From: Ascarosepion bandense
Taxonomy: Eukaryota > Mollusca > Cephalopoda > Sepiida > Sepiidae
Reading direction: 5' to 3'
DNA length: 64,000 nt
Assembly (NCBI GenBank): GCA_037127315.1
Contig: JBBBDQ010001294.1
Location: 1,089,001 to 1,153,000 of the forward strand
The notes under the pieces are model-generated. The model did not search any database, was not told the DNA's origin, and saw nothing but the letters and a program-made list of their open reading frames with translations. Shown in pieces: positions 1 through 10,175 of this stretch. Positions within the stretch are counted from its first letter, which is position 1. The number at the start of each line of letters is the position of its first letter. The translations under genes and the position numbers were made by a program.

Positions 1-300
1 GACAGCCTTAACTGAGCCACACACACCACAATATGACCATGACACCACTTTGTTAAGAAGAACAGAAGAAAAGCAAATAAAAATATGGAATATTTTTATT
101 ATATATATATATGTATTGATGTCTGTCAGTTTTATCAGTTGTAAAAAAGTAAGTCATTTTCATTCTAAATGGGTTCAGTTTATTTTGTCATTTTATCAGT
201 AAAGAAGACAACATTTGTTTTGAACAGATTTTCACTGAATGGATAGCAGTTTATCTATGGACATGCGTGAGAGAAAAATACAATCGTTTCAGGTGCAGCA
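1..300. other. AT-rich stretch without recognised feature
   Basis: No conserved reading frame, tRNA-like box or known repeat is recognised. A short (TA)n run lies near 100-115. The frames that open here continue into the antisense of the LINE relic that follows and have no protein similarity I recognise. Confidence 0.5.
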
Positions 301-321
301 GCATATACTCAGAAGAAGTAT

Positions 322-960
322 ACAACACTGCCACTGGTGCCCAGAGGGTTATAGTGAGAGGATATGGAAGAGAAAAAAACGATACAGTGGATGTCGAAGG
401 ATGGGTAAGAGAAAGGTGTGAGTCAAAGAGATAGAAAAGGCAATTGGCATTACACTGAAATCTTTGAAGATTGAAGCTACCAGGGAAGCAAGCATGGGAT
501 TAGGAAATACAAGAAAAGAAACTGCTAGAGAAGACATAGCAGTTACATTTGCCTATTTTGATGATAAAAGAGTGAGACCTAATTGCCAATCTAGTTGCAC
601 AAATAAATTCAAGAGAGCAGGGCACCAGGAAAAGAAGCTAGTCAGAACAGAAGCCATGAAAATAGACCTAGAAAAGACAAGGAAGCCACATCCTGACAAT
701 GAGAAAGTGACTGATGGTGAACTGCCAAATCAAGACAAATTAGGTTGCAGATCTTCCTTTGTATTTTGTTGAGAACCTCATAATTAATAGCAGGAACACC
801 TGACCAGATATGGCAACAGTATTCAATGCCCAGATGAATGGAAGATTTATAAATGTTCATAATGGATTCTGACAAGAAATATTTCCTGGCTTGGCACAGT
901 GACTAAGTCTTCTTAGCAGTAGATGTAGCTACTGATTCAATAAGAAAGATATTAGAATAA
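322..960 (-). pseudogene. LINE-A (CR1/Jockey-like) 3' fragment
   Basis: Read on the minus strand, 875-642 encodes a decayed C-terminal reverse-transcriptase segment with the recurring block IEYCCHIWSG, then LNKIQRKICNLI and the QSLSHCQDVASL segment seen in the better LINE-A copy at 9.0-9.6 kb. The 3' UTR continues down to about 322, where the sequence matching 'ggcaccagtggcag' of other copies is visible. The copy is 5' truncated and lacks the terminal poly(A). It is a dead retrotransposon piece, not a host gene. Confidence 0.7.
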
Positions 961-1049
961 TCCAGAACTTATACTGAGAACAAACTGCCTGCCTTTTTGT
1001 TTCCATTTTCATTATAAGTTTCTTGTTACTAATCTATACTTCTGAGATT

Positions 1050-1370
1050 ATGTACTGTAATTATTTACATTGTTTGGACTGTTGTCCTCATCCTTATTGC
1101 CATATTCATGATGTTTCAGTCCTTATATGCTCCAAACTTCTTCAGATGATTAGAATTTTTAACTAAACTCTATTTCAATCAGTGGAGCAAATTGTTCTCA
1201 TGCCATGATTCATGCCACTTCTTGATATCTTAGTTATTTCCCTTTAACTCAAATTTCTAAGTTTATGTTAACCAATTTTGTAGTCAAGTATTGAACTCAC
1301 AACTCTTTGAGTTAAGTCACTGAATGTAATCAATGCTTTTATCCACAGGGCCATTTACCAACAAGTGGGT
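1050..1370 (-). mobile_element. SINE2 (tRNA-derived) copy
   Basis: The minus strand carries a tRNA-like head at about 1365-1290 (GGCC..GTGGATAAAAGC, then GAGTTCAATAC as B box), a body, the segment ATCTGAAGAAG...CTGAAACAT, and the tail GAGGACAACAGTCCAAACA. The same order occurs at 39.7, 56.6 and 59.8 kb. The A box is slightly degraded. Confidence 0.65.
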
Positions 1371-1439
1371 GGCTAATGGAATGAGAGCAATTTATCCTAG
1401 TGATTGAAATAACGAGTTCAATTCAAAATGCCTTGTTAT

Positions 1440-2460
1440 TTATATGTTCAATTTGTAGTACTGTCAGCATCCTTCTGTTGCCTTAAGTTTCTTCTTCATC
1501 TATGAGGAAATTTTCCAGCATTTAATGCTATATAGGAGGACTGATATTACACAGAAGTTCAATGTGAGTTCAGTGTGAGTATCAAATTCTCCAAGTCTTC
1601 CTTCCTCATTACATATCCAAGAAATTTTAGACTCTCTTCTTCTGATTCTGAGTATAAATATCCTTTTTATTTTCATTTTCTGATGACTTCTTCATTGTTT
1701 AGATGCTCTATCTATGATATTCTTAGCATCCTCTTTTAGAATCCCATTTCTGTTGCCTGAAGTCTTTGCTTCATTTGTAAAATATTAGTCAAACATTCAA
1801 GGCCATATAAGAGGATTAATACCCTTTTATTTGTTTCTAATGAAATTTTCTTGTTTCTTAATAAATTAGTTAGCATTTAGCTAGAAATTTAAGTTGTCAC
1901 TTTCTGAGTCTACTTCTTTTTTACTCACAGATTCAGGCCATGAAATTCTCACTATCCCCATTTCTGTGACCAAAACTCTCTTTGAGAAGATTGTCCAGCA
2001 TTTGCTACCACATATGAGGACAATTACAAAACAATTTAATACATTTTTCTTTGTTTCTTGTGAAATTTTTCTCTATTGCTTAGCTTCTGAAAAACACTTT
2101 CACAATTGCAATGTGCCTTTGGATTTCTGGATTACATTTTTGGTTCTCTATTAAAAAAACCTTCCATATTTAAATGTTCATTTCATAGTGTGTATCCTGG
2201 GACGTTCCTTTTGTGGCAACTGATGTTTATTACTTTCTTCTCATTCTCATTTACTACCTTTGATAGAAGTTCCTGTATTTTCGTTTTTGTGTTTGCTATA
2301 AACACTGCGTCATCAGTATATTTTATATTGTTAGAATTGTGTCCACCAATAATAAATCCTGGTAGGACTTCTAATTCTCTTAGAATCACCTTGCTGTAAT
2401 GGTCAAATAAGTCTGGTGAGACGACACATCCTAGTCTCACACCACTTTGTCCTGGATTAT
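1440..2460 (-). pseudogene. RTE-like LINE fragments with RT catalytic block
   Basis: Two or more overlapping minus-strand pieces. The best part, 2440-2183, keeps GCVVSPDLFDHYS, VLPGFIIGGHNSNNIKY and YTDDAVFIA, the B/C motif region of an RTE-type reverse transcriptase with YTDD in place of the usual YADD. Lower coordinates hold decayed connection and C-terminal segments that partly repeat between 1440-1570 and 1570-2090, so more than one insertion or a duplication is present. No intact frame remains. Confidence 0.7.
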
Positions 2461-2584
2461 GTTAATATCTTTTCCAAAATTTACTCCTGTCTCTATAGTA
2501 AGTTTGATCAAGTTGATAAAGTCAAACTGGCAGCTGATCTAAAAATTAACCTACAGTCAGTTGTTAACTGGGACAAAGAATGAC

Positions 2585-3260
2585 TTGTTAATAAAGCATA
2601 GAATAGTATAAATAGAGGTGTATATAACAAAGTATAGAATAGTATAAATAGAGGTGTATGTAATGAAGTATAGAATAGTATAAATAGCAATGTATTTAAT
2701 AAAGTATAGAATAGTATAAATAGAGGTGTATATAATGAAGTATAGAATAGTATAAATAGAGGTGTATATAATGAAGTATAGAATAGTATAAATAGAGGTG
2801 TATATAATGAAGTATAGAATAGTATAAATAGCAATGTATTTAATGAAGTATAGAATAGTATAAATAGCAATGTATTTAATAAAGTATAGTATAGTATAAA
2901 TAGAGGTGTATATAATGAAGTATAGAATAGTATAGATAGCAGTTTCAATAATAAAGTATAGAATAATATAAATAGTAATCTATATAATAAAGAATAGAAT
3001 AGTATAAAAAGCAGTGTATCTAATATACTATATTAGATACACTGATAACAATATATATGTATATTATAAAGAATAGAAAAATATAAATAGCAGTATATCT
3101 AATAAAGAATAAAATAGTATAAATAATAGTGTATATAATAAAGTATAAAATAATATAAACAGCAGTGTATATAACAAAATATAGAACAGTATAAATATCA
3201 GTTTAGATAATAAAATATAGAATAATATAAATAGCAGTGTATATAATAAACTGTAGAAAA
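2585..3260. repeat. 36 bp AT-rich minisatellite
   Basis: Tandem units of about 36 bp built on aagtatagaatagtataaat followed by agaggtgtatataatg; exact spacing of 36 is seen between 2701 and 2737. Units are most regular at 2600-2950 and degrade rightwards. Because 36 is a multiple of 3 the antisense frame stays open for about 146 codons with a 12-residue periodic peptide (FILFYTSLYTPL), which is a repeat by-product. The same repeat appears reversed near 10.5-11.0 kb. Confidence 0.9.
3012..3044. repeat. Perfect 14 bp inverted repeat
   Basis: Arms 3012-3025 and 3031-3044 are exact reverse complements with a 5 nt loop, inside the degraded end of the minisatellite. Confidence 0.85.
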
Positions 3261-3544
3261 CAAAGAATAAAAATATTTAACAAATTAGGATATAAAATCT
3301 AACCTTAAAAATAGTAAATTTTCTTGATATAACACTTAACTTAAAGAACAATACACTCAACTCATATAGAAAAAAATAATTTTCCTATATACACAAATAA
3401 AAATTCAAATCACCAACCTAATGTATTTAAAAATATACCAATATCTGTTAAGAAAAGAATTTCAACTAATTCTAGTAATATAAGAATATTTAATGAATTT
3501 TAAAAAAAATAATGAATCATTATTAAGAAAAAGTGGCTATTCAA

Positions 3545-4210
3545 ATAAATTAGATTCTTCTTCTTCTATGTGCCCTGTCCCTTCAGGACGTAGGCGATCA
3601 TGGATCTCCACGTCTCCCTATCCCTTGTGGCTCTTAGTATGTTTGCTCCTGTTGCTCCTGGCAACCCCCGTTCCGTCATCCACCTGATCAGACCCTGCAA
3701 ATATGTTATCCGCTGCCTTCCTCTGTCTCTCCTTCCTTCTATCTGTCCAGTCAGTATCAGGTTCTCCAGGCTCTCCTTCCTCATTGCATGTCCCAGGAAC
3801 TTCAGTTGTCTCTTCCTGATGCTCAGCATCAATTTCCTTTTTGTTGCCATTCTTTCTAACACTTCGTCGTTGCTTGTATGCTCAGTCCACGATATCCGTA
3901 GCATCCTTCTGTAGAACCACATTTCGGCTGCTTCCAGTTTTGTAATCATTTTCGATGATATTGTCCAGCATTCACAGCCGTATTGAAGAACTGAAATCAC
4001 GTAGCAGTCTAGCACTCTTTTCTTCGTTTCTATTGAGATCTTCCTGTGTGTTAGTATTTTGCTCATCTTCTGGAACGCGTCCTTTGCCATGCCAATTCGC
4101 CTTCGGATCTCCGTGTCACACTTTCCATCTCCTGTTAGAACACTTCCTAGGTACTTAAATTCTTGGACTTGTTTGATTTTGGTATACCCCACCTGTATTT
4201 GGCATAAGTA
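3545..4210 (-). pseudogene. RTE-like LINE 3' end, young copy
   Basis: A 5'-truncated copy with an uninterrupted frame of about 210 codons on the minus strand from 4200 to the stop at 3566. Recognisable blocks in order: FKYLGSVLTGDGK, EIRRRIGMAKDAFQ, YVISVLQYGCECWTIS, AAEMWFYRRMLRISWTEH, KRQLKFLGHAMRKE, LENLILTGQIEG, ending with RSMIAYVLKGQGT, typical of the post-RT region of RTE-type endonuclease/RT proteins. The 3' end is GGCACATAG followed by (GAA)n. Its 3' 380 bp are about 99% identical to the copy at 35.3-35.7 kb. The catalytic RT domain is missing, so it cannot act by itself. Confidence 0.85.
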
Positions 4211-4214
4211 AAAA

Positions 4215-5070
4215 TAATACATACAAAAACAAAAGAAAAGAAATATAATTTATTTTTATCCACTTTAATAAAAGCAAAAGCAGGAAAAACATCCTTTAAA
4301 TTAATTGAAAAACACTTTCCACAAAAGAGTAACCTATCAAAAATTATTAACAAAAATACAATCAAAATCAGCTATAGTTGTATGAATAATATGCAGACAA
4401 TAATAGACATAATAAAAAATATTAAAGAAAATAATAGTAATTATAATAACACAAATCCGCAAAATATCCTAATTGTCGAAACAAAAAAACTGTCCATTTA
4501 AAAATAAAAGATTAATTAATAATATAATATGTAAAGCAAACATATCAAATAATATTAGCTCATAAGAAAAAAATATACATATGAGACACTGAAACAATTT
4601 TTAAGATAGATTTAATAATAATAAAATGTCATTAAAATAAACAGATACACAGATAATACATTATCAAAATATATATGGAGATAAAAAGAAAATATGTATA
4701 CTAAAATGAAATAGAAAATTATAAAAGTACCTCTATATAATATTAATAATAGGTATTATAAACTGTGTTTAGAAGAAATATTATAAATAATGATTTTGCT
4801 AATCAAGTATATTATAAAAGAAGAAAAATGAGATTATGGGTCGATGCCAACACTTTGATAAATATTTACTTTGTTACTTAAATGTCAATATAACATAATA
4901 TAACATGTATATAAAACTTTATAATTGAAAAAAATTATTAATGGAAAAACGTTACATTCATCAACGAACTTGAAAGCAAATTAATACTAATGAACATGTG
5001 CATATGTATAACAGAATTAAAAGCATGCAAGAATTAAAATGCAAAAAAACATGGAATTCACAAACATGGA
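4215..5070. other. Very AT-rich stretch, nothing recognised
   Basis: About 80% A+T with short A-runs and TAATA motifs. No frame with recognisable similarity, no tandem period and no tRNA-like boxes were seen. Confidence 0.6.
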
Positions 5071-5074
5071 ATTC

Positions 5075-5295
5075 AGAAATTGTTGGAGTAGACATGGTGG
5101 TTATATTTAACTGTTTCAATGGTAAAAGCGTGGGACCTAGTTTCCAATCTAGTAGCATGCTTAAATTCATATGGTTAGGGCACCAGGTAAAAGGGTGTCA
5201 GAGGAGTTGGTATAAAAATATTTGTAGAAAAACAAAAGGAAGCCAAATTCTGTTAGTAAAAAGTCACATATGTCGAGATGTAACACTGAATTTTG
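5075..5295 (-). pseudogene. LINE-A 3' UTR fragment
   Basis: Matches, in the minus orientation, the LINE-A segment that reads (plus strand) 'gttacatttaactgtttcaatggtaaaagcgtgggacctagtt' and the following antisense C-terminal coding part seen at 540-700, 8.9 kb and 14.5 kb. Heavily decayed and without tail. Confidence 0.6.
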
Positions 5296-5363
5296 CTTAC
5301 AAATTGATTCAAGCGAAGGCATCCAAGTTTCACTTCATATCAAGCTATGTATATATATATATA

Positions 5364-6077
5364 TCTAAACTTATTTATAAATGGAACTTTGTCTGTGTGT
5401 ATGTGTCTGTGTGTTTGTGTGTGTGTCCATTACCTATAGACTCCAAAACGGCTGAACTGATCTTCTTGAAAATTTAAACAGTTGTACTATAAGCGTCTGC
5501 AAGTGTTCGTAGCTAGGTTTTGTGTCGAGGTACCTCCGATAAATAGCAATAATCGATAATCGAAAAAATCGGGTTATACAAGGAGTGGTCTGATTTTAAT
5601 CAAATTTGATACACTCATAGACAGAGACAAGAAACAATATTCAGAATTTTCAAGGTTGCAGTTCTTACAATAGTGCAGAAAATTGATAATATATATATAT
5701 ATACAAAGGCAAGATGTTTGTGTGTGTGTGCCTGTTTATCTGCCTGTATGTCCGTATTTTTTTTTCAGCCCTTTTATTTTAGTTTTTGCTTCGGGTTTGA
5801 CTCTAAATAAGTATAATTGCAGTTCTTACTCAGACTTATTTAGCCTTCAAAATTCAGTTTACGATGAAAAAAACTTATTTGATATCGATACCAGGAAATC
5901 AAAATTTGACTTACAGCCATTCATTTTTTTTTTCATTCTACAGTTTCACTTTAACTGGAAACAACTATTGCTTTTTAGTTTTTTGTGCCAACGTTCAAAG
6001 AGTCTGAGCTCCAGGACCATGGATTAGTAGTTTTAAAGCTTTCATTACATCCAAGCAATGCCAGCCTATACTACTAA
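5364..6077 (+). mobile_element. Non-autonomous Helitron-like element, copy 1
   Basis: A 714 bp element that starts TCTAAACTTATTTATAAATG directly after an A and ends CTACTAA directly before a T, the terminus and insertion rule of Helitrons. It contains a (TG)n tract near 5395-5425, a (TA)n tract near 5690 and a conserved segment around 5860-6020. It is clearly the same element as 23677-24407 and 38186-38923. No Rep/helicase coding is present. Confidence 0.75.
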
Positions 6078-6109
6078 TATAAATATATATATATATATAT
6101 CAAGATATA

Positions 6110-6250
6110 TATATGACCTGTTATTTAACCCATAACTAAAGGAAAGAGACAGATTAATACCTTCCCCAAGAGTATTTGCGCGCAAGTGAATGCAAGGAAT
6201 TCATCTGAAATTTGAACTCAGCTCCCTGATTTCTCAGACCAAGCCGATAT
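6110..6250 (-). mobile_element. SINE1 5' fragment
   Basis: Minus-strand remnant of the tRNA-derived head and body: tatttaacccataact, gtatttgcgcgcaagtgaatgc and the antisense B box region tttgaactcagctccc are in the order found in full copies. The A box end is decayed and the 3' half is missing. Confidence 0.7.
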
Positions 6251-6271
6251 CTACTATATATGAAGCTATAT

Positions 6272-6302
6272 ATATAGATAGATAGATAGATAGATAGATA
6301 GA
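6272..6302. repeat. (GATA)n microsatellite
   Basis: About seven tandem GATA units. Confidence 0.9.
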
Positions 6303-6394
6303 TCTCTCACACTATATATATGTGCATATATAGCGGGAGGTATATATATTAGCATATACTATTTAGTATATCAAGGCAGCAGATAATTTTCTAA

Positions 6395-6445
6395 ACATAT
6401 ACTGTTAAATATAAGAGACAATAAATTTCTATTTTGTTTAATCAT
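6395..6445. repeat. Left arm of ~50 bp inverted repeat
   Basis: This segment is the imperfect reverse complement of 6998-7046 (shared tgtctcttatatttaacag). The two arms enclose the LINE-A tail and its two 145 bp units. Confidence 0.75.
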
Positions 6446-6574
6446 GAGCCATTCTAAACATCGTATTTTGGCTTTAATTTCAGTTGAAAATAAAGACAAA
6501 AATACTCCAACATATGAAAAATTTTTATTAAGTTAGTTGTAAGCTTTCAGCTCACATGGTTTCCAGCTTTCTCT

Positions 6575-6965
6575 CTTCCAATCTTTTCACTCTTTTCTCT
6601 TTTTTTTTTTTTTTCAATTGGAGTAGATAGACTAAACTATCGCCCGGTTCACACTCCACCCACCTCTTTTGAACAGGTGAAGAGGCTCATCCCTTGTTCC
6701 CTGTCTAGGATGTGGTTTCTGGCTTTCTCTTTTCCAATCTTTTCACTCTTTGCTTTTTTTTTTTTTAATTTGGAGTAGACAGACTAAACTATTGCCCGGT
6801 TCACACTCCACCCACATCTATTGAACAGGTGAAGAGGCTCATCCCTTGTTCCCTATTTAGGATGTGGTTTCCGGCTTTCTCTTTTTCAATCTTTTCACTC
6901 TTATGTAGCCTCTGCGTATCAGTGGCATTACCGACTTGCTTGGGGTGATATGATTAAAAAAAAAA
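6575..6965 (+). mobile_element. LINE-A 3' UTR: two 145 bp units plus terminal tail
   Basis: Two tandem copies of the T-run/CAATTGGAGTAGATAGAC...TTTTCACTCTT unit (about 6600-6745 and 6755-6900) are followed by the LINE-A 3' terminus: a short CTCTGC segment, TCAGTGGCATTACC, CTTGCTTGGGGTGATATGATT and an A-run at 6954-6966. This is the plus-orientation form of the arrays at 7.9-8.6 kb. Confidence 0.8.
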
Positions 6966-6997
6966 ATAAGAGCCATCTTCAGAGATATATACATATT

Positions 6998-7046
6998 ATG
7001 ATTAAACATAATAGACATTCACTGTCTCTTATATTTAACAGTATAT
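6998..7046. repeat. Right arm of ~50 bp inverted repeat
   Basis: Reverse-complement partner of 6395-6445, with a few mismatches and a short indel. Confidence 0.75.
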
Positions 7047-7175
7047 ATGTCTATATACATATATATATATATATATCAAGCTATATATATATATATCAAG
7101 CAATATATATATATCAAGCTATATGTATATATCTATATATCTCAAGCTATATATATATATAAAGCTATATATTTT
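7035..7175. repeat. (TA)n / atatcaagct microsatellite
   Basis: Alternating TA tracts interrupted by repeated 'tcaagctatatat' units; the frames that run through it are compositional. Confidence 0.85.
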
Positions 7176-7324
7176 TATTTAATTGCATGGACATTTGCAC
7201 AAAATTAATTTCATATTTGAACATGAGATTTTAAGCAAAACTATTGGCAACAAATGCAAAAATATTGCACACTTCAAATAACAATGTAAAACTCAAAAGA
7301 TTATATTGAATCAATTGCTAGGAG

Positions 7325-7650
7325 AGTTGGTTCATTATTTATGCTCGGCAATTTTTCTCTGCAGAATCTATCTTGTATATCTATGTCTATCATTCGTCCT
7401 TGCTTGAAAATTGCAATCATATATGGTCTGGTGCTTCTGCTTTATATTTAAAGATGTTTGATAGAATCCAAAGAATGTTATTGGTTCTGACCTGGCATGT
7501 TGGCTTCAGTCACCACTGTAATGTAGCTTTTGTGTGTCTATTCTAAAAATACTTTCATAGTAATTGTTTGGATGAACTTTGCACTGTAGTACTTAGACTT
7601 GATGAAATTAAGTGTAGTACTAGCTTGATAGCTAGGTCTCATCATTTTAT
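7325..7650 (+). pseudogene. LINE-A C-terminal/3' UTR fragment
   Basis: Plus-strand relic: decayed text equivalent to the IEYCCHIWSG block (attgcaatcatatatggtctgg), the DKIQRR block (gatagaatccaaagaatg) and the UTR 'aattaagtgtagtactagct...gctaggtctcatcattttatag'. Frameshifts and stops throughout. Confidence 0.65.
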
Positions 7651-7659
7651 AGTTTAATT

Positions 7660-7825
7660 GTTACATTTCTTATTATTATATGATTAATTTATTATTATCA
7701 AATGGTCAATTTATTATTATTATATGGTTGATTTCTAATTATTAAATAGTTGATTATTATGGCTGATTCATCATTATCATACGGCTGAATTATTGTTATT
7801 ATATAGTCGATTTATTGTATCACTC
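7660..7825. repeat. Degenerate ~25 bp ATT-rich minisatellite
   Basis: Repeated ttattattatatggttgattt-like units with drift; no other feature. Confidence 0.7.
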
Positions 7826-7854
7826 CAGAAAATGACTAACCCTTGTTCTGTGTT

Positions 7855-8604
7855 TTTTTTTTTTGTTTTTTTTTTAATCATATCATTCCATGCAAGGCAG
7901 TAATGCCACTGATGTGCAGGGGGCTACTTAAGAGTAAAAAGATTGGAAAAGAGAAAGCCAGAAACCACATCCTAAACAGGGAACAAGGGATGAGCCTCTT
8001 CACCTGTTCAAAAGACATGGGTGGAGTGTGAACCGGGCAATAATTTAGTCTATCTACTCCAATTGAAAAAAAAAAAGAGAAGAGTAAAAAGATTGGAAAA
8101 GAGAAAGCCGAAAACCACATCCTAAACAGGGAACAAGGGATGAGCCTCTTAACCTGTTCAATAGACGTGGGTGGAGTGTGAACCGGGCGATAGATAGATC
8201 TATCTACTCCAATTGAAAAAAGAAGTGAGAAGATTGGTAAAGAGAAAGCCGGAAAGCACATCCTAAACAGGGAACAAGGGATGAGCCTCTTCACCTGTTC
8301 AATAGACGTGGGTGGAATGTGAGCCGGGTGATAGTTTAGTCTATCTACTCCAATTGAAAAAAATATAAACAAAAAAAAAAAGAAAAGTGAAAAAATTGGA
8401 AAAGAGAAAGCCGGAACCCACATCCTAAACAGGGAACAAGGGATGAGTTTCTTCACTTGTTCAAAAGACATGGGTGGAGTGTGAACCGGACGATAGTTTA
8501 GTCTATCTACTCCAATTGAAAAAAAAAAAAGAAGAGTAAGAAGATTGGAAAAAAGAAAGCTGGAAACCACATCCTAAACAGGGAACAAGGGATGAGCCTA
8601 TTCA

Positions 8605-8605
<1 letters not shown>
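7855..8605 (-). mobile_element. LINE-A 3' UTR with 4-5 tandem 145 bp units
   Basis: At 7858-7925 the minus strand ends with the LINE-A terminus (...CTGCACATCAGTGGCATTACTGCC...ATATGATTAAAA). Behind it, units begin near 7929, 8081, 8222, 8380 and 8531, each with 'agattggaaaagagaaagcc', 'ggaacaagggatgagcct', 'gggtggagtgtgaaccgg' and 'ctactccaattg' plus an A-run of variable length. The open 230-codon antisense frame through them is a by-product of the repeat. Confidence 0.8.
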
Positions 8606-8642
<37 letters not shown>

Positions 8643-8787
8643 CGTATCACCCCAAGCAAGGCATTCCACTGCCACTATAGTGCAGGGGGTTACATAGAGC
8701 GATTGGATATAGGAAATGTCAGAAGGAGGGTGATAGACGAGTAAGGAGGTACATAGGAAGAGTGTTTGAGAGAATGGGTGCGAATTA

Positions 8788-8820
8788 GTGTGTTAGGAGG
8801 TATCTATTGACCTAACACAC
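8788..8820. repeat. Perfect 10 bp inverted repeat
   Basis: gtgtgttagg at 8788-8797 and cctaacacac at 8811-8820, inside LINE-A 3' UTR. Confidence 0.8.
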
Positions 8821-8905
8821 TAAACTCCTGGAGGTTGTAGCCATCAGGGAAGCAAGTATGCGGAAGGCAATTCCACAGGTGGGAAGTGCGAGAAAAGAAG
8901 CTGTT

Positions 8906-8942
8906 GAAACCGATGAAATTGCGGTTACATTTCATCGGTTTC
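8906..8942. repeat. Perfect 14 bp inverted repeat in LINE-A 3' UTR
   Basis: gaaaccgatgaaat at 8906-8919 and its exact reverse complement at 8929-8942. Other LINE-A copies have aattatttcaatgg-like text at the position of the right arm, so the right arm looks like a replacement copied from the left. Confidence 0.85.
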
Positions 8943-10175
8943 ACTGTAAAAGGGTGGGACCTAGTTGTTAATCTAGTATCTCATGCAAATTCATACCTAG
9001 GGTTCACCAGTGAGTGATCTAAGTTCATCAGAGCAGAAGCTATGAAAGTATTTATAGAAGAGGCACAGGGAAGCCACGTCATGTCGGTGAGAGAGTGACT
9101 GCAGGTGGTCAGCCAAATCGGTATCGATCACGTTACAGATTCTCCGTTGTATTTTGTCAAGGACCCTGAGGAGAATAGTAGGGGCACCCAACCAAAAGTG
9201 GCAGCAGTATTCAATACACAGGCGGATGGTAGATTTACATATGTGCAGGATGGATTCAGGTGGATTGAACTTCCGGGCCCTGCACAGAGAGCCGACTTTC
9301 ATAGCAGCGGATTTAGCAATGGATTCGACGTAGTCATTCCACTTGAGGTCCACTGAGAGTGTCAGGCCAAGCAGGCATAGTGTTTTACTCTCTGGGAGGC
9401 AAGCCTGTTCCATGCTCATGGGAGGGAGGTGCGGTTGTCTATGGTGGTTAATTGATAACAGCTTCGTTTTGGAAGAATTGAAATTTACAAGCCATTTCTT
9501 ACCCCAATCCACCACGGAGTGGAGGTCCTTTTCAAGCTCGGCAGCGAGGTTTGCCTTGTTACCCATACCAGATTTTTGATCAAGGCAAGAGTAAACTGTG
9601 GTGTCATCAGTGTACATGCCTACTTATTATGTGTTATGACATTGGGGAGATCATTGATGTAGATCAGAAAGAGTATAGGACCTAGGATAGAGCCTTGAGG
9701 ACCTCAAGTGGAATGACTACGTTTGTAGGGTAGTTCTGGGAGGCATGTCCGTTTAATACCACCTTGAATGTGCAGTTAGGTCCAACAAAAGTTCAGTTAT
9801 GCCATAGCTTCGCAGTTTCCGTAGAAGGCCAGCATGCCAGACTCTTTCGAACGCTTTAGAGATATTCAAGGCAACAGTTTGGGCTTCACCATTCTTGTTG
9901 AGAGCCTGGTATATATACTCGGTGATGGTTGTTAGCATATCAGCAATAGACCTGGTGAAGCGGAAGCCATACTGTTTGTCCGAGAGGAGCATGTGGGCTG
10001 TGACATGCTGAATGACCTTGACATTGATAATGGCTTCGAACACTTTGCCAAAAATCGGAAGAAGGCTGATAGGGCGGTAATTTGCGGGGTCCGAGGGTTC
10101 TCCAGTGTTCTTAAATATAGGAACTACAGAAGAAGACTTCCAACAGGCAGGAAAGCGGGAAGAAGATAGGACATC

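Larger units (their letters stand above)
8606..10175 (-). pseudogene. LINE-A reverse transcriptase relic (CR1/Jockey-like), longest copy
   Basis: Minus-strand element ending at 8606 in a long T-run (the poly(A) end) preceded by the LINE-A terminus at 8640-8700. Coding blocks in element order: CWKSSSVVPIFKN, NYRPISLLPIFGKVFE, LLSDKQYGFR, ALNISKAFERVWHAGLL (10170-9753), a frame break at about 9617-9750 where GPILFLIYINDLPNVITHN is still readable, then MYTDDTTVYSCLDQ, WLVNFNSSKTKLLS, SVDLKWNDYVESIAKSAAMKVGSLCRAR, LDKIQRRICNV and FHSFCSDELRSL (9617-8997). Such proteins copy LINE RNA into DNA at the target. The motif A acidic residues appear as N and E instead of D and D, and frameshifts split it, so it is dead. 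Confidence 0.85.

Noticed and set aside
2508..2948. 146-codon minus-strand frame with a regular 12-residue repeat, superficially a repetitive membrane protein
   Set aside because: The period equals the 36 bp minisatellite and composition explains the open frame; no start context and no conservation are visible.
3600..3914. Plus-strand frame of 104 codons (and its mirror at 35676-35362 minus)
   Set aside because: Antisense shadow of the RTE C-terminal coding region; seen twice only because the RTE copies are nearly identical.
7878..8570. 230-codon minus-strand frame with four repeats of SIGVDRLNY...
   Set aside because: It is the antisense reading of the tandem 145 bp LINE-A UTR units; A-runs of variable length happen to keep the frame.
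7929..8600. 145 bp unit as a tRNA-derived SINE (cggttcacactcc resembles a B box)
   Set aside because: The B box-like string has a mismatch and no A box lies at the right distance.
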